Shown in pieces: positions 1 to 8,243 of a DNA stretch of 64,000 bases. Position numbers and translations under genes: made by a program. The stretch covers positions 62,001-126,000 of the forward strand of contig NZ_JAGFNU010000001.1 of the NCBI RefSeq assembly GCF_018457175.1, in the 5' to 3' direction. Below the pieces are notes generated by a model. That model was not told the origin of the DNA, searched no databases, and saw nothing but the letters and a program-made list of their open reading frames with translations. Origin of the DNA: Pseudohalocynthiibacter aestuariivivens (GTDB lineage: Bacteria > Pseudomonadota > Alphaproteobacteria > Rhodobacterales > Rhodobacteraceae). Within the stretch, counting starts at the first letter, position 1. Every line of letters begins with the position of its first letter.

Positions 1-212
1 TGGTGATCGATAAACGAGAAAGCGGTGGTTACGTGACCCCGGTTGAGTGTGTGGGTGACTACGCAACGTTTATCAGTCGTATTCGGCAGGACAGCACGAT
101 CGACAACGGGATCAACCTGTGGTGTGTCAGTGATAATTTGCGCAAGGGCGCGGCGCTGAACGCCGTGCAGATTGCAGAACTGTATGGCCGGGAAATTTTG
201 AAAAAAGGCTAG
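1..212 (+). CDS. asd: Aspartate-semialdehyde dehydrogenase, C-terminal end (partial)
   Basis: Only the last 70 or so residues are in the window; the gene begins upstream. The reading frame enters at base 3 and stops at 210-212. The motif DNGINLWCVSDNLRKGAA is the conserved C-terminal block of bacterial Asd, where the dimer and NADP-binding region close the enzyme. Asd reduces aspartyl phosphate to aspartate semialdehyde, the branch point to lysine (through DapA, encoded near 55 kb here), methionine and threonine, in the cytoplasm. An intrinsic terminator follows 25 bases after the stop, so asd is the last gene of its transcript. Identification rests on this block alone. Confidence 0.9.
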   Translation, partial: VIDKRESGGYVTPVECVGDYATFISRIRQDSTIDNGINLWCVSDNLRKGAALNAVQIAELYGREILKKG

Positions 213-237
213 TTCCAGATCGTGAAGAGATCTTTGA

Positions 238-261
238 GGGCGGCATTGGCCGCCCTTTTTT
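238..261 (+). terminator. Rho-independent terminator of asd
   Basis: A perfect 7-bp GC stem (gggcggc at 238-244, gccgccc at 249-255) with a 4-base loop is followed by six T. This is a textbook intrinsic terminator on the plus strand, 25 bases after the asd stop. Confidence 0.9.
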
Positions 262-262
262 C

Positions 263-723
263 GTGACGTTAGTGCTAAAAGTTTTGTTGGTGAGTTGTTG
301 TCGGCGTGACGCGATCTCGAGCAATCGGTCAGAATCGGGCCGTTTGTGCTGCGCCTAACGCTGAGTTTTAACTGGGAGCAACGAAGCAGATAAGCGAACT
401 GATTTGTTCGTAAAAGCGGGCACATCGATACAAACTTGATGCACCCGCCAAAAATTTATTTTCGGATGTTGCCACTCACAGCAATCACCCGGACTAACAG
501 AACGATTGTCGCAAGTTCTCAAATAATGTCAATATGATATTATTAACCTTTCGTAAACTCGCTCATAAATTGAAGAAATCTGCAAGAATTCGTCTTTGCC
601 TAGAAGTGTAAACTAATTGTTAACTTATAACTCACAAGTACAAATGTACTTTTAGGTATTTGCTCCTAAACTGGGTATGAAACGCGACTAACCAAACGAT
701 TTGAAACTGAGAAGAATATCATA
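263..723. other. AT-rich intergenic region without a recognisable gene
   Basis: This stretch separates asd from the HTH gene at 724. I found no ORF with a plausible start in either strand. An imperfect hairpin lies at about 416-459 (GCGGG...CCCGC arms). Two perfect inverted repeats lie close to the downstream gene (see 636-670). The stretch from about 480 to 720 looks clearly more AT-rich than the flanking genes. Confidence 0.6.
636..670. promoter_or_regulatory. Two adjacent inverted repeats, candidate operator for the HTH gene
   Basis: AAGTAC (636-641) and GTACTT (646-651) form a 6-bp inverted repeat around AAAT. It is followed directly by TTTAGG (651-656) and CCTAAA (665-670), a second 6-bp repeat with an 8-base spacer. 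The pair sits 54-88 bases upstream of the GTG start at 724, where a promoter or operator is expected. That the neighbouring HTH protein binds here is inference. Confidence 0.35.
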
Positions 724-1017
724 GTGATTGAAACAAGTAAGATTGCGCAGCTTCGGCGGTTGTTACACAGCATGGAAGAATCATTAGGCCTGGTAGAACT
801 GTCGTCTACTGAGCGAGATGTTTATTACGCCGCTAGTGAGCTTTCAGAACAAGACAGAATCGTTCGCAGTGATGACTTACAGGAGCACCCTTTGATTAAC
901 GGTGTCGCGAAACCAACGTATTTCAGGGCGCTAAAAACGCTCGTTAAACTTGGGTACTTGCATCATGCTGCGGGGACGAAGACGGGCAAGTATGTTGTAG
1001 ATCTGCCATCAGAATAA
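724..1017 (+). CDS. Small winged-helix-like DNA-binding protein, function unknown
   Basis: This 97-residue protein probably starts at GTG 724. It looks like a compact winged-helix protein: residues 25-60 (TERDVYYAASEL...DLQEHPLI) resemble the first helices of such domains. Residues 62-80 (AKPTYFRALKTLVKLGYL) read as a recognition helix leading into a wing. There is no effector or transmembrane domain. The stop is 9 bases before the TTG start of a membrane protein, so the two genes are almost certainly co-transcribed. The protein may be a dedicated regulator of that partner, but the family and target are not known to me. Confidence 0.65.
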   Translation: MIETSKIAQLRRLLHSMEESLGLVELSSTERDVYYAASELSEQDRIVRSDDLQEHPLINGVAKPTYFRALKTLVKLGYLHHAAGTKTGKYVVDLPSE

Positions 1018-1026
1018 GGAAGCGAT

Positions 1027-1596
1027 TTGCCGCATTTTAAATGTCTGAAAAACAATCTTTGGTTTTTGGAAATGTTAGCGGTATCAATCGCTTATATATT
1101 GGCTTTTTTTCTGACGCACTATCTCTTTTACCCGCTTCAGTTAAAGATCATTCCAGAGTTTGATAGTCTCGCAAACCTTTTGTATTTGCCTCATGGCGTC
1201 CGAGTATTGGCGGCATGGCTTCTTGGGTGGCGTTCCGTAGTTGCGATTGCAGCCGGAGCTTTCGTTTCACAAAATTTGCTATTTGAACAACCGATCTGGG
1301 ATTTTAATTTTTTTGGGGTATTTTTCATCGGCATAGTCGTTGCGCCTTTGGCGTTCAGCCTGTTGAAGTTCGCAAAATTTGATGCAAGCGCACGGGAAGA
1401 AAATCCACCTTGCTGGCAATGTGTGATGGTTGTGGGTATTTTCGCGTCTTTGCTTAACGCTCTTCTGGCCAACCTTGTGCTTGGGACGCTTACCATTGAT
1501 TTTTTGGGATATCTGGTTGGTGACGTGTCTGGATTGTTTTTCCTTGTTCTGATTCTGATGCTTGTTTTCAGGCAAATGCGCGCTTGGGGCTACTGA
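1027..1596 (+). CDS. MASE1-like integral membrane protein without a signalling domain
   Basis: The 189-residue protein probably starts at TTG 1027, supported by AAGGAAG six bases upstream. The next ATG is at codon 16. It has about five hydrophobic segments. The segment around residues 52-80 (LLYLPHGVRVLAAWLLGWRS) resembles the MASE1 sensory module, which normally precedes histidine kinase, GGDEF or EAL domains. Here the protein ends after the membrane part with FRQMRAWGY and carries no output domain. Paired with the HTH gene upstream it could form a membrane-sensor/regulator pair; this is inference. The MASE1 resemblance is by eye and moderate. Confidence 0.55.
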   Translation: MPHFKCLKNNLWFLEMLAVSIAYILAFFLTHYLFYPLQLKIIPEFDSLANLLYLPHGVRVLAAWLLGWRSVVAIAAGAFVSQNLLFEQPIWDFNFFGVFFIGIVVAPLAFSLLKFAKFDASAREENPPCWQCVMVVGIFASLLNALLANLVLGTLTIDFLGYLVGDVSGLFFLVLILMLVFRQMRAWGY

Positions 1597-1722
1597 AAAG
1601 GCAACCATTCCCTTGGCTAAATTTTCCCAAACAAGTCGCTTTCCGGAAACTGGATATTGCACCTGACCGAAATGTAAGACATTTGATTGGCTGACAATTG
1701 AAGACAGCATTGGATCAGCGGA

Positions 1723-2898
1723 ATGACAAATAGGATTGACAGTTTACTCGAAGCTGCTCGCACGCATTGCGACGAAGAAGTACTTCCAAATGTGGACAAA
1801 TGGAACGAGGTTGGCTTGTGGCCCCGGTCTTCGTCAGACAAGGCTGGAGACCTCGGTTTAACAGGGCTCTATGCACCCGAAGAATTCGGAGGTCAGGGAC
1901 TGCCGCTTGGTGAAGGTATTCGTATTTACGAAGAGTTGGGGCGTGGCGACGGTGCCTATGCCTTTGCGCTCTCGATGCATAATATTTGTACATTCGCTGC
2001 TTGTGGTTACGGTACAGAGGTTTTCAAAAACGCCTGGGCCAGAGATTTAACCTCGGGCCGCAAACTCGCAAACTTTTCGCTGACCGAGCCGCAGTCTGGT
2101 TCGGACGCAACCAATATGTACTCTCGAGCTGTCATAAATGGCGACGGCACGTGGACAATCAGCGGTGCAAAGGCCTGGGTTAGTTTGGCGGGTGAGGCGG
2201 ATATTTACTTTACCGTCGTCAAAACAACTGACAAGCCCGGCCATCAGGACATGGCCATGATCGCAATTCCAGCGGATGCCGAAGGCGTGAGTTTTGGACC
2301 CTTATACGAAACGCCCTCATACAACTTTTTGCCAATGGCAGAGATGTACCTGAAAGATGTCGTCGTCAGCGAAGGCAACATTATCTTGCCGGTGGGTCAG
2401 GGCCTGCAAGGGTCACTTATGGCAATTGATATTGCGCGTGTTTCAATCGCGTCCGGATGCTGCGGACTGATGCAATCTGCTCTCGACACTTCATTGGCCT
2501 ATTCTGCGAACAGGAAGATGTTCGGCGGTAAGAACATCGATCTGGATGGCATACAGTGGATGCTTGGCGATGTCGCAACAGAGCTTGAAGCGTCCCGGCT
2601 TTTGTACCGCGCTGCAGCCAATGCGCTTGGAACACCAGAAGGTCCGCTTATGGCGGCCCACGCCAAACGGTTCGTGCCAGATGCAGCGGTGAAAGCTGCG
2701 AACACATGTACCCAGGTGCTGGGTGGTATGGGGTTGCTGAAGCCCTACGGGATGGACAGACTATCCCGGCTTTCCCAAATGCTTCGTATTGTCGACGGAA
2801 CAACCGAAATCAGCCGCGTTGTGATCGGGCGAAGCCTGAAAAAACGTGCGGCCCAGTTAAAAACACCTGTCATCCCGAAAGGTTTTGGCGAAAGCTAA
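1723..2898 (+). CDS. Acyl-CoA dehydrogenase family protein
   Basis: The 391-residue protein has the full acyl-CoA dehydrogenase layout: an N-terminal helical domain (1-115), a middle beta domain with FSLTEPQSGSDATN binding FAD, and a C-terminal helical domain with CTQVLGGMGLLKPYGMDRLSR. It would oxidise an acyl-CoA to the enoyl-CoA and pass electrons to ETF. The usual C-terminal catalytic glutamate motif (YEGT) reads VDGTTEISR, with Asp358 at that position, so the substrate and base assignment are uncertain. It stands alone between the MASE1-like gene and a bidirectional terminator. The substrate cannot be told from sequence. Confidence 0.85.
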   Translation: MTNRIDSLLEAARTHCDEEVLPNVDKWNEVGLWPRSSSDKAGDLGLTGLYAPEEFGGQGLPLGEGIRIYEELGRGDGAYAFALSMHNICTFAACGYGTEVFKNAWARDLTSGRKLANFSLTEPQSGSDATNMYSRAVINGDGTWTISGAKAWVSLAGEADIYFTVVKTTDKPGHQDMAMIAIPADAEGVSFGPLYETPSYNFLPMAEMYLKDVVVSEGNIILPVGQGLQGSLMAIDIARVSIASGCCGLMQSALDTSLAYSANRKMFGGKNIDLDGIQWMLGDVATELEASRLLYRAAANALGTPEGPLMAAHAKRFVPDAAVKAANTCTQVLGGMGLLKPYGMDRLSRLSQMLRIVDGTTEISRVVIGRSLKKRAAQLKTPVIPKGFGES

Positions 2899-2915
2899 AC
2901 ACAATTTAAAACGAG

Positions 2916-2950
2916 ATGGCCTCTGACCCATTCTAACGGTCAGGGGCCAT
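2916..2950. terminator. Bidirectional terminator hairpin
   Basis: A 13-bp stem (2916-2928 with 2938-2950, one G-T pair) with a 9-base loop lies between the convergent acyl-CoA dehydrogenase and FAD-oxidoreductase genes. The T-rich flank is short (ttcttt), so strength is uncertain, but the position fits termination from both sides. Confidence 0.75.
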
Positions 2951-2969
2951 TTCTTTGCGCATCACCTAA

Positions 2970-4265
2970 TTAAAGCCCAAACCGGTCCATCATTGAATTC
3001 CAGCGCAGAAAAGCGGGCAGGAACCACGGTGTTCCATTGTAAAAGGGCTTTGACTCAAAGGACAGATCGTCGAGTTCGGTGCGTCCTTCCGGATCTCCCA
3101 GCATTTGTAATGCAACTTTCCGGCCAAAATAGCTAGCGCGGCCGACGCCGGAACCGCAGTAGCCCATGACATAGTGTACGCCATCATGCACCCCAAGGTG
3201 CGGTGCGTGATCAAAAGTATAGGCCACAGTACCTGACCATGCATGGGTGACCTGAGTGTCAGATAACTGCGGAAAAATACGGTGCATCATTCGTCTGAGG
3301 TCAGGTACATAGCGATCAGGTCGATCCGCAAGATCAAAGGCCCGACCGCCAAAGATCATCCGCGTACCATCGGGCGACGGTCGGTAGTAAAGTACAAGGC
3401 GCGAGCTTTCCCCAAACCCGCGGTTCTTCGGCGAAAGTTCTGACATCAATCCGGCTGGCAATTGTTCCGTCGCGATGATGGCAGAACGGATGGGAATGAC
3501 GCGGTGGTGGAAAAAGGGCATTTCTGGCCCGGAATATCCGTTTGTTGCGACCAGAACCTGCCCGGCTGTAACTTCCGTTTCGCCAATACGTACGGTCAGT
3601 TTGGCGCCATTCCTTGTCACCCCGGTTACACGGGCGGGCGCAATGATTTGTGCGCCAGCTACAAGAACCCTTTCGACCAGTGCTCTCGCATAAAGACCGG
3701 GGTGCAGATGACCGTCATCTAGATAAACAACGCCACCATGATAATGATCACTGCCAATTTCTGCGTGTTGGGCCGCGCGTGGTATCATTTCAAACTGCAT
3801 GCCTGTCGCACTAGCCAGGTCTTCCGACTCGCGGGCCACGCTTTCATAGCCTTCCGGTTTAACGACGCCCCGGAAACGTCCAGTCAAATGCAAGCCGCAG
3901 TCGATCTTTTCTTCGACAAGGAAGTTTTTCAGGTATTTCAGGCAATCCATCGATTCTCGCAGAATCGCGGTGGCTTTTTCTTGCCCGAAAGCAGATTTCA
4001 AACCGGACAGACCCAATTTGTGAAAGGACGGGCCAATCAGCCCACCGTTGCGCGACGAACAGCCGTAAGCGGGCATTTCGGCGTCAACGACCAAAACTTC
4101 GCGGCCAGAGCGCGCCAATGTCAGGGCCGCAGAAAGGCCGCTGTAGCCAGCGCCAACGATCAGGGTTTCTACATGCTTGGGCAGGTTATCAGGCGAGCTT
4201 GCCGCGACAGATAAATGCGGTTCAGCAGCATCCCACCAATAGGGTCGGGTCAGATAGTTTGCCAA
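2970..4265 (-). CDS. FAD-dependent amine/amino-acid oxidase family (PuuB/DadA-like)
   Basis: The 431-residue flavoenzyme has the dinucleotide motif GAGYSGLSAALTLARSG near residue 38, then YGCSSRNGGLIGPSF. That second motif is typical of gamma-glutamylputrescine oxidase-like and DAO-fold enzymes. The C-terminal GYCGSGVGRASYFGRK block closes the FAD site. It would oxidise an amine or amino acid with release of H2O2 or electrons. The start is TTG 4265, chosen because GGAGGAG lies 7 bases upstream and no ATG matches as well. The carbonic anhydrase gene ends 20 bases upstream on the same strand, so both probably share a transcript. The substrate is unknown. Confidence 0.8.
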   Translation of the reverse strand: MANYLTRPYWWDAAEPHLSVAASSPDNLPKHVETLIVGAGYSGLSAALTLARSGREVLVVDAEMPAYGCSSRNGGLIGPSFHKLGLSGLKSAFGQEKATAILRESMDCLKYLKNFLVEEKIDCGLHLTGRFRGVVKPEGYESVARESEDLASATGMQFEMIPRAAQHAEIGSDHYHGGVVYLDDGHLHPGLYARALVERVLVAGAQIIAPARVTGVTRNGAKLTVRIGETEVTAGQVLVATNGYSGPEMPFFHHRVIPIRSAIIATEQLPAGLMSELSPKNRGFGESSRLVLYYRPSPDGTRMIFGGRAFDLADRPDRYVPDLRRMMHRIFPQLSDTQVTHAWSGTVAYTFDHAPHLGVHDGVHYVMGYCGSGVGRASYFGRKVALQMLGDPEGRTELDDLSFESKPFYNGTPWFLPAFLRWNSMMDRFGL

Positions 4266-4285
4266 CGCGTGACTCCTCCGGTCGA

Positions 4286-4936
4286 TCAGACAGGAACAAA
4301 TTTTGCCTGTTTCGGATCGTAGGCTTCAAGACCACCTTCCGCAATGTCATTCCAAAGGCCATGAATGCTTAATTCTTCTTCTTTCACGGCATCGCGAACG
4401 AACGGAAAAGTTATGAGGTTCTCTAACGAGATTAATACGGCTTCTTTTTCCAGTGCACGTTCACGATCTGGTTCGCTTTCTATATGGCGAACACGTTCGA
4501 AGCCGGGGCGCAAAATATCCATCCAACGCCCAATGAAGCTGGATTCTTCATCAAGATCGGGTGCCTTACCAGAGCACATTTCATGGCATCCGTGAACTCC
4601 GCCACAATTAGAGTGACCCAATACGATAATATGGGCAACTTTCAACACTGTTACGGCGTATTCAACCGCTGCGGATGTGCCGTGATGATCGCCATCCGGT
4701 GCATAGGGTGGGACGAGATTTGCAATGTTGCGATGGATGAAAAATTCACCCTGTTCTGCCCCGAAAATCGAGGTCACGTGAACGCGGGAATCGCAGCATG
4801 AGACAACCATGGCCCGAGGTCGCTGGCCCTCTGTCGCAAGCCGCCTGTACCAGACTTTGTTTTCCGCATAGCTGGTCGCCTTCCAGCCCTGGTAACGTTG
4901 CACCAGATAGGCTGGCAGCGGTTTTGCATGATCCAT
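4286..4936 (-). CDS. Beta-class carbonic anhydrase
   Basis: The 216-residue cytoplasmic zinc enzyme interconverts CO2 and bicarbonate. The beta-class zinc ligands are visible: Cys47 in CCDSRV (with Asp49 and Arg51 as the catalytic dyad), and His108 and Cys111 in GHSNCGG. The HRNIANLVPP block at 68-77 is also conserved. Length is normal for the family. AGAGGGG lies just upstream of the ATG. It is the first gene of a two-gene minus-strand operon with the FAD oxidase at 2970. A supply of bicarbonate for carboxylases such as AccABCD is the likely role. Confidence 0.93.
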   Translation of the reverse strand: MDHAKPLPAYLVQRYQGWKATSYAENKVWYRRLATEGQRPRAMVVSCCDSRVHVTSIFGAEQGEFFIHRNIANLVPPYAPDGDHHGTSAAVEYAVTVLKVAHIIVLGHSNCGGVHGCHEMCSGKAPDLDEESSFIGRWMDILRPGFERVRHIESEPDRERALEKEAVLISLENLITFPFVRDAVKEEELSIHGLWNDIAEGGLEAYDPKQAKFVPV

Positions 4937-5084
4937 TGCGTGTGCCCCTCTTATATACCTCCAGCGTATCTATGCGAAATTTGTACGAAATTCGAGCGAA
5001 TTCTGTGTTTGGCCTCAACCTTTTCGAAGGGTCGAGAGTAGAATATCGCCATGCTGTGGGGGCGTTCAGAAGCGGGGTGAGCTT

Positions 5085-5465
5085 ATGGAGATTGTAACCA
5101 TACTCAGACATGAAGAAACAGTCAGGATCAATCCTGATCGACTGACGGAGCTTTTCCTAAATTTGGGTGAGACAGCGGCAGAGGAATTTATTTGCTGGGC
5201 TGTCGAGGACCTTGCAATTAAAATTTCAGAGATTAAACGCGCGGCCTCAAATAAACAGTACGATCTATTACAACTTAGTTCAGAACAGGTGGCGGAGATA
5301 GCGACGCGGGTTGGCCTAACGAGTTTGGCGCGTGTCGCACTGGATGTGGACTATTGCCTGAAAATTGAAACGGATACAGCATTGTCAGCCACTGTTGCGC
5401 GGCTTATCCGCATCGGAGAGATGTCTCTTTTGAAGGTTTGGGACGAACGAGATTTATCTGTTTGA
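5085..5465 (+). CDS. Conserved hypothetical protein, helical
   Basis: I do not recognise this 126-residue soluble protein. It has no signal peptide or membrane segment and is predicted by eye to be mostly alpha-helical (LFLNLGETAAEEFICWAVEDL, then VGLTSLARVALDVDYCLK). The size and all-helical pattern recall phosphotransfer (Hpt) domains, but the invariant HxxKG phospho-histidine motif is absent. GGGGTGAG precedes the ATG. It is divergent from the carbonic anhydrase gene and lies 80 bases before the M17 peptidase gene. Confidence 0.6.
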   Translation: MEIVTILRHEETVRINPDRLTELFLNLGETAAEEFICWAVEDLAIKISEIKRAASNKQYDLLQLSSEQVAEIATRVGLTSLARVALDVDYCLKIETDTALSATVARLIRIGEMSLLKVWDERDLSV

Positions 5466-5545
5466 TGCGCCGCTTATTGCCCCTTTGCTGGTTCCAAGCA
5501 AACCGATAGGGTGACGGGCAGACAAAGCAGTGAAAAGGTCACGGG

Positions 5546-6931
5546 ATGCCGCTGAAATTTGCAAATGGGGATACCTCGTCGATCCCGGTGCACGTCGTTA
5601 AAAAAGACGCTTTTAAGGGTTGGTTGGCAAGCCAGCCTGAAGAGGTTGCCTCATGGCTGGGCCGGACCGGATTCGAGGCGGAAGCTGGTGAATCGCAACT
5701 TGTCCCGGGCGCAAGTGGAAATCCTCAGATGGCCGTTGTTGGCTATGGTACTGCTAAAAGCCGTGCGCGTGGCCGGTTTCATATTGCGCGTGCAGCCAGA
5801 GCGTTGCCAAAGGGAACGTATCATATTGCAAGCGGACTTATAGGGCCCGCCCTCGAAGAAGCAGCCCTTGGCTGGTTATTGGCCAGTTACCGGTTTGACC
5901 GGTACCGAAAGCAAAAACCGCAAAAAGCACGCCTCAAAGCACCCAAAGGTGTTGATGCGGCACGCTTGGAAGTTATCGCTGAAGGAGAGGCGCTGACGCG
6001 TGACTTAATCAATACACCAGCATCTGACATGGGGCCGGACGAGCTTGAGTCCGTCTTTTTGGCGTTGGCGGACCAGCACAGCGCATCGGCTGCGATAATA
6101 AGTGGTGATGATTTACTCAAACATAATTTCCCAATGATTCATGCGGTTGGACGCGCGTCAGATCGGACACCGCGTTTGCTTGACATGCGTTGGGGTACGG
6201 CGGGGCCGATGCTCACGTTGGTGGGTAAAGGTGTCTGTTTTGATACAGGCGGATTAAATTTGAAGCCGAGTTCATCAATCGGGCTTATGAAAAAGGACAT
6301 GGGTGGGGCCGCCGCCGCCCTTGGGCTGGCCCATATGATTATGTCACTGGGCCTGCGTTTGCGATTGCGTGTCTTGGTGCCTGCTGTCGAAAACAGTGTT
6401 TCAGGCAATGCATTTCGCCCGCAAGATATTTTGACATCGCGCAAAGGATTAACCGTTGAAATAAACAACACCGACGCCGAAGGTCGGCTGGTTTTGGCGG
6501 ATGCTTTGGCTCTGGCAGATGAAGAGAAGCCCGATTGTCTGATTTCGATGGCGACATTAACGGGTGCGGCCCGTGTCGCCGTTGGACCAGATTTGGCCCC
6601 GTATTTCGCAGATGATTCTGGGTTCGTCGGAGCGCTCGAAGCAGCGGCTGCGCAAGTTTGTGACCCGGTCTGGCGAATGCCCTTCTGGTCGCCTTACGAA
6701 AACCTGATCGAACCGGGCATAGCCGACCTTGATAACGCCCCAAAAGGTGGATTTGCGGGGGCGATCACTGCGGCCCTGTTTTTGCGTCGTTTTGTCGAAA
6801 ACTCGCCAAAATACGCACATTTTGATATTTATGGATGGCAACCGACCGCTGCCCCTGCCCGGCCCAAGGGTGGTGTAGGACAAGCAACTCGCGCTATTCT
6901 AGAGGCGCTGCCATCGATTTTGGAGATTTAG
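5546..6931 (+). CDS. M17 leucyl aminopeptidase family protein
   Basis: The 461-residue cytoplasmic metallopeptidase removes N-terminal residues from peptides. The two-metal site is complete: Lys228 and Asp233 in VGKGVCFDTGG, Asp251 in KKDMGG, and Asp310 and Glu312 in NNTDAEGRLVLADA, with Arg314. Spacing between these residues is identical to that of E. coli PepA. The N-terminal domain is shorter than in PepA. AAAGG precedes the ATG at 5546. The stop codon directly abuts the ATG of an NlpC/P60 peptidase (no intervening base), so the pair is translated together. This suggests joint processing of cell-wall peptides. Confidence 0.92.
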   Translation: MPLKFANGDTSSIPVHVVKKDAFKGWLASQPEEVASWLGRTGFEAEAGESQLVPGASGNPQMAVVGYGTAKSRARGRFHIARAARALPKGTYHIASGLIGPALEEAALGWLLASYRFDRYRKQKPQKARLKAPKGVDAARLEVIAEGEALTRDLINTPASDMGPDELESVFLALADQHSASAAIISGDDLLKHNFPMIHAVGRASDRTPRLLDMRWGTAGPMLTLVGKGVCFDTGGLNLKPSSSIGLMKKDMGGAAAALGLAHMIMSLGLRLRLRVLVPAVENSVSGNAFRPQDILTSRKGLTVEINNTDAEGRLVLADALALADEEKPDCLISMATLTGAARVAVGPDLAPYFADDSGFVGALEAAAAQVCDPVWRMPFWSPYENLIEPGIADLDNAPKGGFAGAITAALFLRRFVENSPKYAHFDIYGWQPTAAPARPKGGVGQATRAILEALPSILEI

Positions 6932-7756
6932 ATGGACCGACGTTTGATACCAGCGAACGAACGCGTTGCCGCTTTGCATCTGAAGGGGAAAGTTGAGGCA
7001 GAGCAATATCTGAAAGGGGCGGCGCGTCAGGTGACGGCGTCCGAAGCAAACCTTTTGCGCGCGCCGGGTGGTAAACGGGATCGCCAGTTGCTGATGGGGG
7101 AAAGGGTCACCGCCTATGAGGACCGTGCCGGATATGCGTTTGTTCAGGCAGCACGCGACGGGTACGTCGGGTATGTCGATAGCCTGGCAATTGGCCCGGC
7201 GCAAAGTATGACTCATTGGATCGCGAGCCGGTCAACGCATATTTATTCGACTGCCAATTTCAAGAGCCCGGAAACAGGAACACTGTCGTTTGGCTGCGAA
7301 GTCTGTGCCAGATCACAGGCGGAAAATTTTGTCGAAATCGGAGACGGGCAATTTCTGCCGTTGCAGCATTTGCTGGAAATCGGCGAAGGATTGCAAGATA
7401 TGGTGTCCGTTGCCGAAATGTTCCTTGGAACGCCTTATCTCTGGGGGGGCAACAGCGGCACCGGAATAGACTGTTCAGGGCTGCTGCAGGCGGCTTGCCT
7501 TGCCTGTGGTATTCCCTGCCCACGCGACAGTGACCAGCAAGAGGCGCAGCTTGGAAAAGAATTGCCCAAAGAAACACCCCTTGAACGAGGTGATCTGGTG
7601 TTCTGGAAAGGACATGTTGGATTGATGCTGGACGGCGAGATTTTGCTTCACGCAAACGCGCATCACATGGTTGTGGCGGTTGAGCCTCTGACCGAAGCGA
7701 TCAGTCGTATTTCAGCTAAAGAATTTGGTGATGTTACGGCTGTCAAGCGATTGTGA
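6932..7756 (+). CDS. NlpC/P60 family cysteine peptidase with SH3-like domains
   Basis: In the 274-residue protein, residues about 30-88 and 95-148 look like two bacterial SH3 domains (LLRAPGGKRDRQLLMGERV; GQFLPLQHL). They are followed by an NlpC/P60 domain from 155. The catalytic triad is visible: Cys181 in GIDCSGLLQ, His228 in GHVGLML, and His240 or a neighbour in LLHANAHH. The family cleaves gamma-D-Glu-diamino-acid bonds in murein peptides. There is no signal peptide, so it probably acts on recycled muropeptides in the cytoplasm, as YkfC-type enzymes do, together with the abutting M17 aminopeptidase. Confidence 0.9.
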   Translation: MDRRLIPANERVAALHLKGKVEAEQYLKGAARQVTASEANLLRAPGGKRDRQLLMGERVTAYEDRAGYAFVQAARDGYVGYVDSLAIGPAQSMTHWIASRSTHIYSTANFKSPETGTLSFGCEVCARSQAENFVEIGDGQFLPLQHLLEIGEGLQDMVSVAEMFLGTPYLWGGNSGTGIDCSGLLQAACLACGIPCPRDSDQQEAQLGKELPKETPLERGDLVFWKGHVGLMLDGEILLHANAHHMVVAVEPLTEAISRISAKEFGDVTAVKRL

Positions 7757-7757
7757 T

Positions 7758-8105
7758 TTAATCGATTGGCCGGATGAGTTTGCGCTCCAGAATGCGCAAC
7801 ACCTTTTTCAGATCAGCCCCACGCTTTAGGATTTGCCCGTCCATTGCGATAACGGAATATTGCCCTTGTCGCAGGCGCATTTTAGGGCGCTTTTCTATTC
7901 GGTAAAGCGGATGCTCTGCGGTGCGGCGGAAGACAGAAAAAACAGCGACATCCCGCAGACAGGAAATGCCATAATCGCGCCACTCACCGGCAGCGACCAT
8001 ACGCCCATAAAGCGCCAGAATATCCCCGAGCTCTTTCCGGTCAAAACTGATCTGATCCGGAATCCCGTTGCTTTGCGGAAAAGGCGTCGGTGACTGAATT
8101 GTCAT
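7758..8105 (-). CDS. DUF2794 domain-containing protein
   Basis: The 115-residue protein matches the alphaproteobacterial DUF2794 family as I know it: FDRKELGDILALYGRMVAAGEW is followed by a basic beta-rich half (YRIEKRPKMRLRQGQYSVI) ending in a helical LKKVLRILERKL. Function is unknown. It is convergent with the NlpC/P60 gene, leaving a single base between the stops, and faces the 455-base gap before frmA. No strong ribosome site is visible upstream of ATG 8105. Confidence 0.85.
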   Translation of the reverse strand: MTIQSPTPFPQSNGIPDQISFDRKELGDILALYGRMVAAGEWRDYGISCLRDVAVFSVFRRTAEHPLYRIEKRPKMRLRQGQYSVIAMDGQILKRGADLKKVLRILERKLIRPID

Positions 8106-8243
8106 ATTGTAAGACTGGCCTGTGTTTCGGACAAAATCAAGCGCTGCCCCGAGTTTGCCTAAAAAAGATCAGGAAAGAGCCTTGCCACAGCTATTATACA
8201 GCCCTGATTACCTGTTCAATTTGCCTTGTAGCGACCAACGCTA

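Noticed and set aside
3738-4214. 158-codon frame opposite the FAD oxidase gene
   Set aside because: It covers the FAD-binding region of a clearly real gene and shows no domain or start signal of its own.
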